64,000 bases of DNA, taken from Leptolyngbya sp. NIES-2104 (lineage in GTDB: Bacteria > Cyanobacteriota > Cyanobacteriia > Leptolyngbyales > Leptolyngbyaceae). Position numbers and translations under genes: made by a program. Below the pieces are notes generated by a model. It was not told the DNA's origin. It saw nothing but the letters and a program-made list of their open reading frames with translations, and did no database searches. Positions 17,789 to 25,954 of the stretch are shown piece by piece (within the stretch, counting starts at the first letter, position 1; every line of letters begins with the position of its first letter). The stretch spans positions 3,534,001-3,598,000 of the forward strand of contig NZ_BBWW01000001.1 of the NCBI RefSeq assembly GCF_001485215.1. The letters are read 5' to 3'.

Positions 17789-18153
17789 AGCACTGCTTTT
17801 TAGAGACTTCTCGCTTCGTTCACTCTCGCCCCGGAATAGAATTCGGGGCTAATGGTGCGAAGTCCTTTGAAAAGGACTGAAGAGATTCCGTTTGGCTTTT
17901 AGTCCCCTTCAGCGGACTTCGTTCTGTTAGCCCCGAATTCCATTCCGGGGCGGACGAACAACGCAGTGAGAAAACTTTCAAACCTATTCTAAATCCAGTA
18001 CGGGAATCTCTCCTAAAACCTATCGCTTAGGACGTTTGCAACCCCTGATGAACGCGATACAGTAGATCTGTTAGCTTAAAACTCTGTAACAAAGAGTTTA
18101 CACAAACCGGACGAGTCACAAGCTCCGTCTGGATAAGCGCTAGGGATAGACTT
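17789..18153. other. Intergenic region with repeat copy B and leader hairpins
   Basis: The left half is the nested repeat listed separately. The right half is the promoter and leader of the DUF1517 gene and contains two small hairpins: AAACTCT/AGAGTTT (18079-18085 and 18093-18099) and CCGGACG/CGTCTGG (18107-18113 and 18126-18132). Confidence 0.5.
17793..17987. repeat. Nested inverted-repeat element, copy B (divergent)
   Basis: The architecture matches copy A, but the arms read CGCCCCGGAATAGAATTCGG and the complementary ending CCGAATTCCATTCCGGGGCG. Inside are hairpins AGTCCTTT/AAAGGACT and AGTCC-N-GGACT. The AGTC/GACT edges of the inner hairpins and the GGGCTAA/TTAGCCC arm ends are conserved, while stem bases change on both sides. 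Outer ends are degenerate (right end CTTTCAAACC). Boundaries are approximate. Confidence 0.75.
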
Positions 18154-19101
18154 ATGAAGATTTCAAAACTGTTTAAAACTTTAATCCGTCCGGTCATCGC
18201 GATCGCACTTGTGCTGACTCTGGCATTTGGTCACGCAGATGGCGCATTGGCTGCTAGTGGTGGACGCATCGGAGGCGGATCATTCCGGGCACCCGCTCGT
18301 ACCTATTCACCTCCTAGCCGTACTTATGCTCCCCCTAGAGGCGGCGGCTACTATCCCGGTGGTGGCGGTGGGTTCTTCCCCTTCGTCTACTTTCCGTTCT
18401 TTGGAGTCGGTGGCGGATTTGGCGGACTCTTTTCACTGCTGATTTTGATCTCGCTTGCTAGCTTTGTCGTGAATACCTTCCGACGCTCGAATAGCGATGG
18501 CGACGAACTCGACTACAGCACTCCCGCGGTGTCGGTCGCTAAAGTTCAAGTTGGATTGTTGGCACAAGCGCGGGAACTGAAAGCTGATCTCGATCGTATC
18601 GGTGAACGGGCGAATACAGAGACTGCTGAAGGATTAGCTCAAGTGCTTCAGGAAGTGTCGTTAGCGCTGTTACGCAACCCGCAGTATTGGGTGTACGGAA
18701 ACGCAGAATCGCATCAAGCGCGATTAGAAGCTGCAGGTGCAGAATTCAATCGATTGGCATTGTCTGAGCGTAGCAAATTCAATGCTGAAACCTTCTCGAA
18801 CGTGAATAACCAATTGAAGCAAGCCTCGTCGAGTGCATTGACGGTGGCAGAGAAAGGAGGCGCACTGGCAGAAAGTTCCGGTGAATATATTATCGTCACT
18901 GTGCTAGTGGGAACTCAAGGCAAATTGCAGTTACCGACGATTAATAGTGTTGAAGATTTACGTCGATCGCTGAGTCAATTGGGTAGCGTTTCGAGTGAGC
19001 AGCTTCTCGCACTCGAAGTGTTATGGACTCCGCAGGCTGAAGGCGATGTTCTGACGCGTGATGATGTCGTTGCTGAATATCCAAACCTGAAAATGGTTTA
19101 G
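18154..19101 (+). CDS. DUF1517 family exported/membrane protein
   Basis: The 315-residue protein starts with a signal peptide (LIRPVIAIALVLTLAFGHADGALA). A Gly/Pro/Tyr/Arg-rich segment follows (about 35-75), then an aromatic hydrophobic region (FFPFVYFPFFGVGGGFGGLFSLL split by glycines) that forms a membrane helix at about 88-107. The remaining ~200 residues are DUF1517 (SVAKVQVGLLAQARELKADL, YIIVTVLVGTQG, VLWTPQAEGDVLTRDD). The family is found in cyanobacteria and chloroplasts; its function is undefined. AGGGATAG stands before the ATG. A strong terminator follows. Confidence 0.86.
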   Translation: MKISKLFKTLIRPVIAIALVLTLAFGHADGALAASGGRIGGGSFRAPARTYSPPSRTYAPPRGGGYYPGGGGGFFPFVYFPFFGVGGGFGGLFSLLILISLASFVVNTFRRSNSDGDELDYSTPAVSVAKVQVGLLAQARELKADLDRIGERANTETAEGLAQVLQEVSLALLRNPQYWVYGNAESHQARLEAAGAEFNRLALSERSKFNAETFSNVNNQLKQASSSALTVAEKGGALAESSGEYIIVTVLVGTQGKLQLPTINSVEDLRRSLSQLGSVSSEQLLALEVLWTPQAEGDVLTRDDVVAEYPNLKMV

Positions 19102-19111
19102 TGAAAGAGAG

Positions 19112-19134
19112 GCGGGAGATTTTCCCGCTTTTTT
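19112..19134 (+). terminator. Intrinsic terminator after the DUF1517 gene
   Basis: GCGGGA and TCCCGC form a stem around GATTT (19112-19128), directly followed by six T. It is a textbook rho-independent terminator 10 bases after the stop codon. Confidence 0.9.
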
Positions 19135-19339
19135 CTTATCTGGCTTTTTTGGGAATTAAGCGACCCTAAAGTATTAAAGAATATATAGAATTACAGACAT
19201 AATAATCACCAAGTTACGGAGACCTTCATAAAATTCGGGTTCTCTAGAATTAGCCTGATAATAGAAGAACTTTCTGACGAGCGATGCCCTGCACTTTGCC
19301 GTGCGCTAAATTGAATCGCTTGAATTCTTTCTTCTGGAT

Positions 19340-21091
19340 ATGACTCGCTTCCCGAACCTGCGTCAAACTTCTTCATGGGCTGTGTTTAACCAAGTCGGAA
19401 GCTTGCTTCAAGAAGTGGTTGGCGTAGACGCGATCGTGCAGACCGAAGCCGATTTCCCGCGGCTTCACGGGCGGTTTGTCCTGGTTGTTTCTTCTGACTT
19501 TAGTGCACTGCTGCTAGGAAGTTTGATCAATACCGAGCAGTGCAGTCTAGAACTCACTTTTTCTCCAGATGCGATCGCTGATTTTTGCCGAGTGATTGAT
19601 CGCGCTCCTGATTTTGAATTGAAGGAAAATCAAAGCGATCGACAAAGTGAATTCACGCTGAAATTGATCGAACTTCTGTCACAGTCTCCGATCGAATCAG
19701 CGCATCAGATTGAACAAGAACGGCTTTTAAGTCAACTCACAACCTTGATTCGACACAGTTTAAATCTGCCTGTGATTCTCGAAACCGCAGTTCATCAGGT
19801 GCGAGATTTTTTGCAAGCCGATCGACTGATTATTTATCAATTTAATTTTCCGGCTCCGTCTTGTGCGATCGATCATGATCTTTCATCTTTCAGAGAAGTC
19901 ACTCACAATCTCGATGGCATTACTTATGAATCTCGCAGCAGCGATCAGATTCCGTCGATTCTCAATGTCGTGAGCGAATACATCAGCCCAAAACAGTTGC
20001 AGACAAGACCCCAAGAATCGCAGACTTGGACGAACGGGCGAAAATCTTCTGAAGCATCCACCATGACTTCGCTGTTAAAACAATCTCCAAACGATGTGCA
20101 AGCAGAATTAGTCACACCGATCGTGGTGCAAGAGGAACTTTGGGGCTTGCTGATTGTGCATCAGTGCCAGTCACCGCGCCAATGGAACGATCGAGAAAAA
20201 ATCTTGCTCCAGCGCATTGCAGAACATTTAGCGATCGCAATTTATCAAGCAAAACTCTACAGCGAACTTCAGCAGCAAAAAAGCACACTAGAGCAGCAAA
20301 TTATCGATCGCACACAAGATCTTCGAGATACGCTGATCGCTGCCCAGTCCGCAAACCGCACCAAGTCCGAATTTTTAGCAACCATGAGCCACGAATTACG
20401 ATCGCCGTTAACGACGATTATCGGTATGGCTTCGACTTTATTGCGATCGCTAGAAACCAACTATAAGATCGCTCCTCAGAAGCAGCAGGAATATCTCCAA
20501 ACGATTCAGGAGCGAGGAGAACATCTACTAGCGCTCATTAATGACATTCTAGATTTGTCAGAAGTCGAAGCTGGGAGAATGTTTTTACGAATTCAGAAAT
20601 TCTCGCTGGCGGAACTGGTTGAGCAAACAATCCAAATGCTTCAGGAAAAAGCAGATAGCAAACAAGTTGCGCTCATTCTGGAACTGTTACCCGATCGCTC
20701 TCAAAATTTCACCTTTCAAGCTGATCCGCAACGAGTCCAGCAAATTTGCCTCAATCTATTGAGCAATGCGATTAAGTTCACGCCAGCCCAAGGGCGAGTT
20801 ATTATGCGGGTTCGAGTCAGCGGAGAGACGGCGATTCTACAAGTCGAAGATACAGGAATTGGCATTCCCAATCATCAGCGATCGTTTCTATTCCAAAAGT
20901 TTCAACAATTAGATGCGTCGTACCATCGCAAATACGAAGGAACCGGGTTAGGACTCGCATTAACGAAGCAACTCGTAGAACTACACGGCGGTTCGATCGA
21001 GGTTGATTCGACGGTCGGCGTAGGCTCAAAATTCACGGTGTTTTTACCCACACAAACGATTTCCGCGATCGAACACGCTCGGCAGGATTAG
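19340..21091 (+). CDS. GAF-domain sensor histidine kinase
   Basis: The 583-residue cytoplasmic kinase has an N-terminal module of ~125 residues of uncertain type (FVLVVSSDFSALLLGSLI). A GAF domain covers about 130-305 (FLQADRLIIYQF, LVTPIVVQEELWGLLIVHQC). A coiled coil leads to HisKA with H351 in FLATMSHELRSPL, then HATPase motifs NLLSNAIKF, VEDTGIGIPN and EGTGLGLAL. The GAF looks phytochrome-like, but I see no CH chromophore-attachment motif, so bilin binding is doubtful. No regulator gene is adjacent. The ATG at 19340 fits. Confidence 0.9.
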   Translation: MTRFPNLRQTSSWAVFNQVGSLLQEVVGVDAIVQTEADFPRLHGRFVLVVSSDFSALLLGSLINTEQCSLELTFSPDAIADFCRVIDRAPDFELKENQSDRQSEFTLKLIELLSQSPIESAHQIEQERLLSQLTTLIRHSLNLPVILETAVHQVRDFLQADRLIIYQFNFPAPSCAIDHDLSSFREVTHNLDGITYESRSSDQIPSILNVVSEYISPKQLQTRPQESQTWTNGRKSSEASTMTSLLKQSPNDVQAELVTPIVVQEELWGLLIVHQCQSPRQWNDREKILLQRIAEHLAIAIYQAKLYSELQQQKSTLEQQIIDRTQDLRDTLIAAQSANRTKSEFLATMSHELRSPLTTIIGMASTLLRSLETNYKIAPQKQQEYLQTIQERGEHLLALINDILDLSEVEAGRMFLRIQKFSLAELVEQTIQMLQEKADSKQVALILELLPDRSQNFTFQADPQRVQQICLNLLSNAIKFTPAQGRVIMRVRVSGETAILQVEDTGIGIPNHQRSFLFQKFQQLDASYHRKYEGTGLGLALTKQLVELHGGSIEVDSTVGVGSKFTVFLPTQTISAIEHARQD

Positions 21092-21114
21092 AGTTTCTTT
21101 GCAATAGAGCGATT

Positions 21115-22314
21115 CTAGGCGCGGACGGATGACAATTGATTCAGCTTTTCTGCGATCTGTTTTCCGACGACAGATTCAGTAAGCTGTGTATCCCACCACT
21201 CTAGAGTCTGCTGGTGCAATTCACGCATCTGCTCTTTATCTCTTAGAAGCTGCGCTAACACAGGTTCAACATTGTTCCAATCCTTGATCCGAACGACTGG
21301 AGCATTCCGATAAAAGTCTCGATCGGGTAAATCTTCCACAATCACAACGCAGCCATACCGCAGCGCTTCACAGATGCGGAAAGATTCCAGCGTCGTGCCT
21401 CTGGGAACAAGACACACTTTTGTATTCATCAAGTGTTTGCTGTAGCTGCCCGCATCATCCTCGCTCACCATGCCAAATGCCGGACGAATCGCTAACTGAA
21501 TGTGAAATTCAGGATATTTTTGCTTGAAGCGATCGAGCTGCTGCAACATTAGCGATCGAGCCACAATTTTTGGAGTCTTTAAAACGTTCTTAATCGACCA
21601 CTTAGAGTAAATATTGTTCTGCACACTGCCATCGAAAAAGACATCGTAAGCGCGATCGTCGATCGGCTTAATCGGTAAATCTTCCGAGTTATGATAGCCG
21701 CCGGGAATGTCATAGATTGGTGCAATTCTCACGTCTTTCGCGATCGCGGCTCTAAGCTTTTGAAATTTATAGTTTACTAGCAGCGGTAGCCGGAGCGATA
21801 AGTTACTGAAATATTGCACTAGTGTAATAAAGCCACGATAGGAAGGCTTCGTCACCAAAGTTTTCCATTGCATCTCCTGAGAGGTTCCATATGCTTTGAA
21901 GACGGCTCCGACTTGGTGAATGTAGCGCGGAACTCGATAATGCTCGTCCCCGATAATCAGTACCACAACATTGTCACCGTAGGACGGAAGCTTCTGCATA
22001 TCACTCAAGGTGACGTAGAAGATTAATCCCTGTTTGCCTAAGTTTTCTTCAACCGCTTGCAGGACTTGTCCAAAATAAGTGACAAATCCGCGATTCTGGG
22101 GTCTGGGGTTATAAATATCCCACGGTTCCGGCGGGCGATTAGAATCGACATAGATGTAGTACTGATTCGCAAGCTGCTGGGTTAGAAGCATATCGTTGGA
22201 TTCCCGGTGCAATTGGCTATTTCTATTTTCAAATAAACTGACAATTTCTACGTATAATTTCTGACCAGTCTTGGTGAAGCTTTGGTAAACATTTCGCACC
22301 CTCAGCAAAAACAC
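21115..22314 (-). CDS. Exostosin/GT47-like glycosyltransferase
   Basis: The 399-residue protein resembles the exostosin family. The C-terminal part carries DVFFDGSVQNN, a middle segment LRPAFG-like IRPAFGMV, and the family pattern MNTKVCLVPRGTTLESFRICEALRYGCVVIVED (residues ~310-345), which corresponds to the nucleotide-sugar-binding half. No signal peptide is evident. Two starts are possible: GTG 22314 or ATG 22191 (MLLTQQLANQYY). Donor and acceptor are unknown; a role in cell-surface polysaccharide is likely. It is convergent with the GAF kinase (23-bp gap). Confidence 0.72.
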   Translation of the reverse strand: MFLLRVRNVYQSFTKTGQKLYVEIVSLFENRNSQLHRESNDMLLTQQLANQYYIYVDSNRPPEPWDIYNPRPQNRGFVTYFGQVLQAVEENLGKQGLIFYVTLSDMQKLPSYGDNVVVLIIGDEHYRVPRYIHQVGAVFKAYGTSQEMQWKTLVTKPSYRGFITLVQYFSNLSLRLPLLVNYKFQKLRAAIAKDVRIAPIYDIPGGYHNSEDLPIKPIDDRAYDVFFDGSVQNNIYSKWSIKNVLKTPKIVARSLMLQQLDRFKQKYPEFHIQLAIRPAFGMVSEDDAGSYSKHLMNTKVCLVPRGTTLESFRICEALRYGCVVIVEDLPDRDFYRNAPVVRIKDWNNVEPVLAQLLRDKEQMRELHQQTLEWWDTQLTESVVGKQIAEKLNQLSSVRA

Positions 22315-22561
22315 AGATTTAAATCTCAGTAGAACAGTGCAAAAAATCTAAGCTATATAGCGAATACAATGATACTTAGAGTTTTAACTTATACTGAGCC
22401 GCGAATTCTTCAGCGGGTTCGGTTAATGAGAATCTTTATTAGGGCTGAAAGGAAACGTCATTGCCGCAAGAATTTGTTTTATGCTGAGTCAACAGGCGAA
22501 GTGGGCATTTAATCGATCGCAGTTTGTGAGAATCTAGTCTTTTGCGCTCAGTGAGTAACCC

Positions 22562-23008
22562 ATGCGAACCCTCGATTTAGAAAAAACCACTCATCTGCTG
22601 AATTCGATTATGGAAGCAGAGTTAGCGGGTGTGGTGCGATACACACACTATTCGTTGATGGTGACAGGTCCAAATCGAATTCCGATCGTGGAATTTCTCA
22701 AAGCCCAAGCCAGCGAATCGCTGCTTCATGCTCAACAAGTCGGGGAAATTCTCACCGGACTCGAAGGACATCCAAGCTTGAAGATTGCCCCGATCGAAGA
22801 AACCGATAAGCATTCGATCTACGACATTCTGCTAGAGAGCTTAAACCATGAAACCGCAGCATTGAATCTCTACAAACAATTGTTAGACGTGGTTGAGGAT
22901 GCCAGCATCTATTTAGAAGAATTCACACGCGGCATGATTGGACAGGAAGAATTGCACGGCATGGAGTTGAAGAAGATGCTGCGTGATTTCCATCCGAATT
23001 TAAATTAG
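22562..23008 (+). CDS. Bacterioferritin-like diiron protein
   Basis: The 148-residue four-helix protein has ferritin/bacterioferritin motifs: MEAELAGVVRYTHY (E20 candidate ligand), SESLLHAQQVGEILTGLEGHP (H56), NHETAALNLY (E97) and GQEELHGMELKK (E129, H132). Aligned on the HA pair, the usual bridging Glu three residues before H56 appears to be Ser53, with Glu52 beside it, so the metal site may be altered. Such proteins store or handle iron in the cytoplasm. It is a single gene divergent from the exostosin-like gene and convergent with the glycosidase. Confidence 0.85.
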   Translation: MRTLDLEKTTHLLNSIMEAELAGVVRYTHYSLMVTGPNRIPIVEFLKAQASESLLHAQQVGEILTGLEGHPSLKIAPIEETDKHSIYDILLESLNHETAALNLYKQLLDVVEDASIYLEEFTRGMIGQEELHGMELKKMLRDFHPNLN

Positions 23009-23045
23009 GGTGAATTCGGTTTGAGATTTGATCCCTCAGCGATGT

Positions 23046-24164
23046 TTAGTAGATCGTCAGGGAGTCGATCGTATTGCCCGGACTATCCCACTTCACGCGG
23101 AATGTCTTTGAAACTTCTAGCGCGTGCAGACGATGATACCAACCATAAGCGATGAACTCTTCTGGATCAGTTGAAATCTGCAAAAAATTCGTGCCGTAAA
23201 TTCCAGTTTTTTCGCTACCTTTAACGATGAAGTTATCGGGATCAATCGGTTTGTAAGGTCCGGTCACGCGATCGGAAATGTACCAGTACAGCGAAGAATT
23301 GGTGACACGCTGCTGTGTTTTCAGCCATTTCCGATTAAAAAACTGTTTGAAGCACGAAAAAAATAAATGATATTTTCCGTCTCGATAAATGACTTGTGGA
23401 CGTTCTAAGTGATAGTAGAACCAGTTTTCTAATACAGATTCGGAAAGGTCGATCGCAGGCGGCAGTATTTTATAAGGACCCTCAATTCGCTCGGCTACTG
23501 CAATTCCAACACTGCCCTGAAAATCACCCGGAACTCGCACCGAGGCACAAATAAACAAATAATATTTGTCGCGCTCTTTAAACACATACGGATCGCGCCA
23601 GTGAAAATGTCCGCCCGAATTGCAGCGAGCATACCAAGGATCAGTTTCATCGGGGATTAGGAGAGGTCGATCGCTAACTCGCTCAAATTTCACGCCATCT
23701 TGAGAAACGGCGAGTCCAATTCCTTCATTTTTCAAGTGCGGCATTTCTGTTCCACCTGCTGAGTAAAACAGATAGTAGATTCCGTCTTCTTTGTAAGCGC
23801 AGCCTGCACAGACTCGCCCCGCTTCCCAAGGCTGATTCGGGTTTGGCTCTAGCAGTGTGCCTAAGTCTTTCCAGTGTTCTAGATCCGTTGAAATCGCGCC
23901 CCCGATGTTACTCACAAACCACCACGGAGTTTGTCCAGCGATGCCTTGCAAATAAAACATCCGGTACAGATCGCCGTCTTTGAGAATCCACGGGTCCCAC
24001 ACCATCGGAAGCTTGCCCCGCGATCGACGCAGCAAGCTTGTGATCAGGTGGCTGACTCTCAATTGACTGCGCTCAAGCATCGTTGCCTGAGCACCTTCTT
24101 TCAAATCAGCGGGTAAGGGTTCTAAATATCTCAGCACCCGTCCATAAAAAGGATGAATCTTCAT
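23046..24164 (-). CDS. Five-bladed beta-propeller glycosidase (GH32/68/43-like)
   Basis: The 372-residue protein has the three-carboxylate layout of five-bladed propeller glycosidases: Asp57 in VWDPW (nucleophile position), Asp191 in the RDP motif HWRDPYVF, and Glu254 in HLERPQVIY. WEAGRVCAGCAY and repeated (D/G)K-YYLF blade strands agree with this fold. Clans GH-J (levansucrase/invertase) and GH-F (GH43) are the candidates. No signal peptide is present, so action on an intracellular glycoside or on a glycosyl metabolite is likely. Its ATG overlaps the stop codon of the upstream methyltransferase (TAATG), so the two are translationally coupled. Confidence 0.72.
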   Translation of the reverse strand: MKIHPFYGRVLRYLEPLPADLKEGAQATMLERSQLRVSHLITSLLRRSRGKLPMVWDPWILKDGDLYRMFYLQGIAGQTPWWFVSNIGGAISTDLEHWKDLGTLLEPNPNQPWEAGRVCAGCAYKEDGIYYLFYSAGGTEMPHLKNEGIGLAVSQDGVKFERVSDRPLLIPDETDPWYARCNSGGHFHWRDPYVFKERDKYYLFICASVRVPGDFQGSVGIAVAERIEGPYKILPPAIDLSESVLENWFYYHLERPQVIYRDGKYHLFFSCFKQFFNRKWLKTQQRVTNSSLYWYISDRVTGPYKPIDPDNFIVKGSEKTGIYGTNFLQISTDPEEFIAYGWYHRLHALEVSKTFRVKWDSPGNTIDSLTIY

Positions 24165-25225
24165 TAGCCTGCGATGCTGAATTCCATTGCCGAAAGATTC
24201 GTGGTCGTATCTACAACTTGTTCAAGCCGAAAGCCGCACTGCTCAAACAACGATTGAAACTGTTTCTTCGTGCGCCAGCCACCACCAGGTACGGCAACGT
24301 TGATCTGCACAGCAAAAATTCCTGGCATAATGCCATCGGGTGCGGTTTTGGGTTCATCGAGATCTGGCACAAACGCCTGGAGCAGCACAATTCGACCGTG
24401 AGGCGGTAGGGCTTTTTTGCAGTTGTGTAGAATTTTGGCGGCATCTTCGTCGTTCCAGGCAGAAATGAAATACTTCATGACGATCGCATCTGCTCCGGTG
24501 GGAATTTCGACAAAGACATCTCCGGTGATAATGTCGATCGCGCCCGCTTCAACGCCCTGCTGCTCTAAATAAGCGGGAGCCGTTGCAGCTACATAAGGCA
24601 CGTCAAACAAAATGCCTTTACAGCCAAAGCGTTTTACAATTCCAGCAATCAGTCCGCCCTGTCCGCCGCCAACATCCATCACTGTTTTAAAGCGGCTGAA
24701 GTCGTAGGCATCAAGTAAAGCCTCGATCGAATGTGCCGTAAAAAAGCTCATTGCTTTAATGAAGACATCGCCGCTCCAATCATCGCCTTGACAAAATTCG
24801 TAAACGCCCTGACCATTTGCCCGCTCGAACGGCACTTCTCCGGTGTGCAGCGATTCTTCGAGCATGTTCCAAGCATTCCACTGGGCGGGTTCGAGTAAGT
24901 GCATGGCTAAATGCCCGATCGAGGCTCCGCGATTTGTCACCATTAAGTTAGACATGACCGTTGGAGCAAAGACGCGATCGGGCTTTTCCTCTAGCACACC
25001 CACATGCGCCAATGCTCTTAGGACAAAGTAAAGTCGCTCTGGATCGGTCTGAGTCGTTTTAGCGATCGTGCTTAAGCTTTGCTCTCCTTGGTCGGATAGC
25101 AGGTTATAGATTCCTAAACGAGCCGCAACATAGAGACACTGGCTTTTAACAAACGCCAACATCATGTCAAATAGTTGCTTTTTTGCTTCTAGTTCTGAGG
25201 CTTGGTGGGTGGGGGTAGCTGTCAT
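24164..25225 (-). CDS. ASMT-type SAM-dependent O-methyltransferase-family protein
   Basis: The 353-residue protein has the two-part layout of plant-type and acetylserotonin-type O-methyltransferases. A winged-helix dimerisation domain (20-100; LYVAARLGIYNLL, LYFVLRALAHVGVLEE) precedes a Rossmann domain with SAM motif VMDVGGGQGG (182-191), FDVP and the GDVF segment. In this family the catalytic base is the His in an LHDW-like motif. Here the equivalent segment reads KYFISAWNDED, with Ser255-Ala256 before Trp257, so the base seems absent. It overlaps the glycosidase gene by one base. Substrate is unknown; the family acts on aromatic or polyketide hydroxyls. Confidence 0.82.
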   Translation of the reverse strand: MTATPTHQASELEAKKQLFDMMLAFVKSQCLYVAARLGIYNLLSDQGEQSLSTIAKTTQTDPERLYFVLRALAHVGVLEEKPDRVFAPTVMSNLMVTNRGASIGHLAMHLLEPAQWNAWNMLEESLHTGEVPFERANGQGVYEFCQGDDWSGDVFIKAMSFFTAHSIEALLDAYDFSRFKTVMDVGGGQGGLIAGIVKRFGCKGILFDVPYVAATAPAYLEQQGVEAGAIDIITGDVFVEIPTGADAIVMKYFISAWNDEDAAKILHNCKKALPPHGRIVLLQAFVPDLDEPKTAPDGIMPGIFAVQINVAVPGGGWRTKKQFQSLFEQCGFRLEQVVDTTTNLSAMEFSIAG

Positions 25226-25349
25226 TGAATGCTGTTGATAAGGTTCTACGGGAGTTTTATCAAGTTACAGCTTATCTACAATCGACAAACTCTGCCACTG
25301 ACCGCCCGATCCGGATCTTGTCTTACTTTTTGCGATTCGTCGTGGCGTT

Positions 25350-25449
25350 AAACTAATTTGCGAGCAAGGAAGCTGCCGAGTTCTAATCCCAAATATCCGA
25401 TCGCGATCGCACCTGTGAGTTCAGAATTTAGCGTTGCGAATAGATTCAC
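25350..25449 (-). CDS. Possible 33-residue hydrophobic micro-ORF
   Basis: One base after the stop codon of the next upstream gene, a GTG opens a 33-codon frame that ends at 25350. It reads roughly NLFATLNSEL, TGAIAIGYLGLELG and SFLARKLV: an amphipathic start, one hydrophobic helix and a basic end, as in single-pass membrane miniproteins. No ribosome binding site is visible, so translation would depend on coupling. I do not recognise a family. It could be chance, but the amino-acid pattern is more protein-like than expected. Confidence 0.3.
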
Positions 25450-25450
25450 G

Positions 25451-25924
25451 TTAGTTTTGCTGATTACGTTGTTTAGGCGGATTCAATTCTATACACTTCG
25501 CATTCGCATCTTCATAAGCTTTTAGATATTCTTTGCCCCCTAACATGACATCACCATAGTATTCGTAGGGGGTTGAGCCATAAATCGGTAAAGGATCGTC
25601 TTCGGGATAGTCTTCTTTCGCTTCGTCGATCGCTTTTTTCAATTGCTTCGCGGTCAGCTTCTGCGCGGGATAGTAATAGACTTGTTCCGGTTTGCGATTT
25701 AAGTGAGGGAACGTGGGATCAAGAATGCGATCGTCTAACTCCAACCAGCTATGTTCAACGGGCTTGTAGGGTGAACCCGTGAACGCGATGAAGCCCTGAA
25801 CATAAAGCGCACCATCTACGATAGCAAGGGCTTTCGCAGCATTATCAAAATTGGTTTTGGCTTTACTTTTGATGCGTGTGGCAACCTCGATCGATTGTTC
25901 CGCATCGAGTGGCTTATCCGTCAT
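25451..25924 (-). CDS. Hypothetical protein, papain/transglutaminase-like pattern possible
   Basis: I do not recognise this 157-residue protein firmly. After a short helical region comes ALYVQGFIAFTGS, VEHSWLELDDRILDPTFP (His58 and Asp69). The pattern Y-x-G...(E/A)H(A/S)W(L/V)E...(D/V)DPT recurs in small transglutaminase/papain-like folds, where His and Asp are catalytic, but I see no clear upstream Cys. The C-terminal half is acidic and ends PPKQRNQQN. There is no signal peptide. A possible micro-ORF follows one base after its stop; the TPR gene is 30 bp upstream on the same strand. Confidence 0.62.
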   Translation of the reverse strand: MTDKPLDAEQSIEVATRIKSKAKTNFDNAAKALAIVDGALYVQGFIAFTGSPYKPVEHSWLELDDRILDPTFPHLNRKPEQVYYYPAQKLTAKQLKKAIDEAKEDYPEDDPLPIYGSTPYEYYGDVMLGGKEYLKAYEDANAKCIELNPPKQRNQQN

Positions 25925-25954
25925 GAGTTAACCCCCTTCAAACATCTCCTCATT

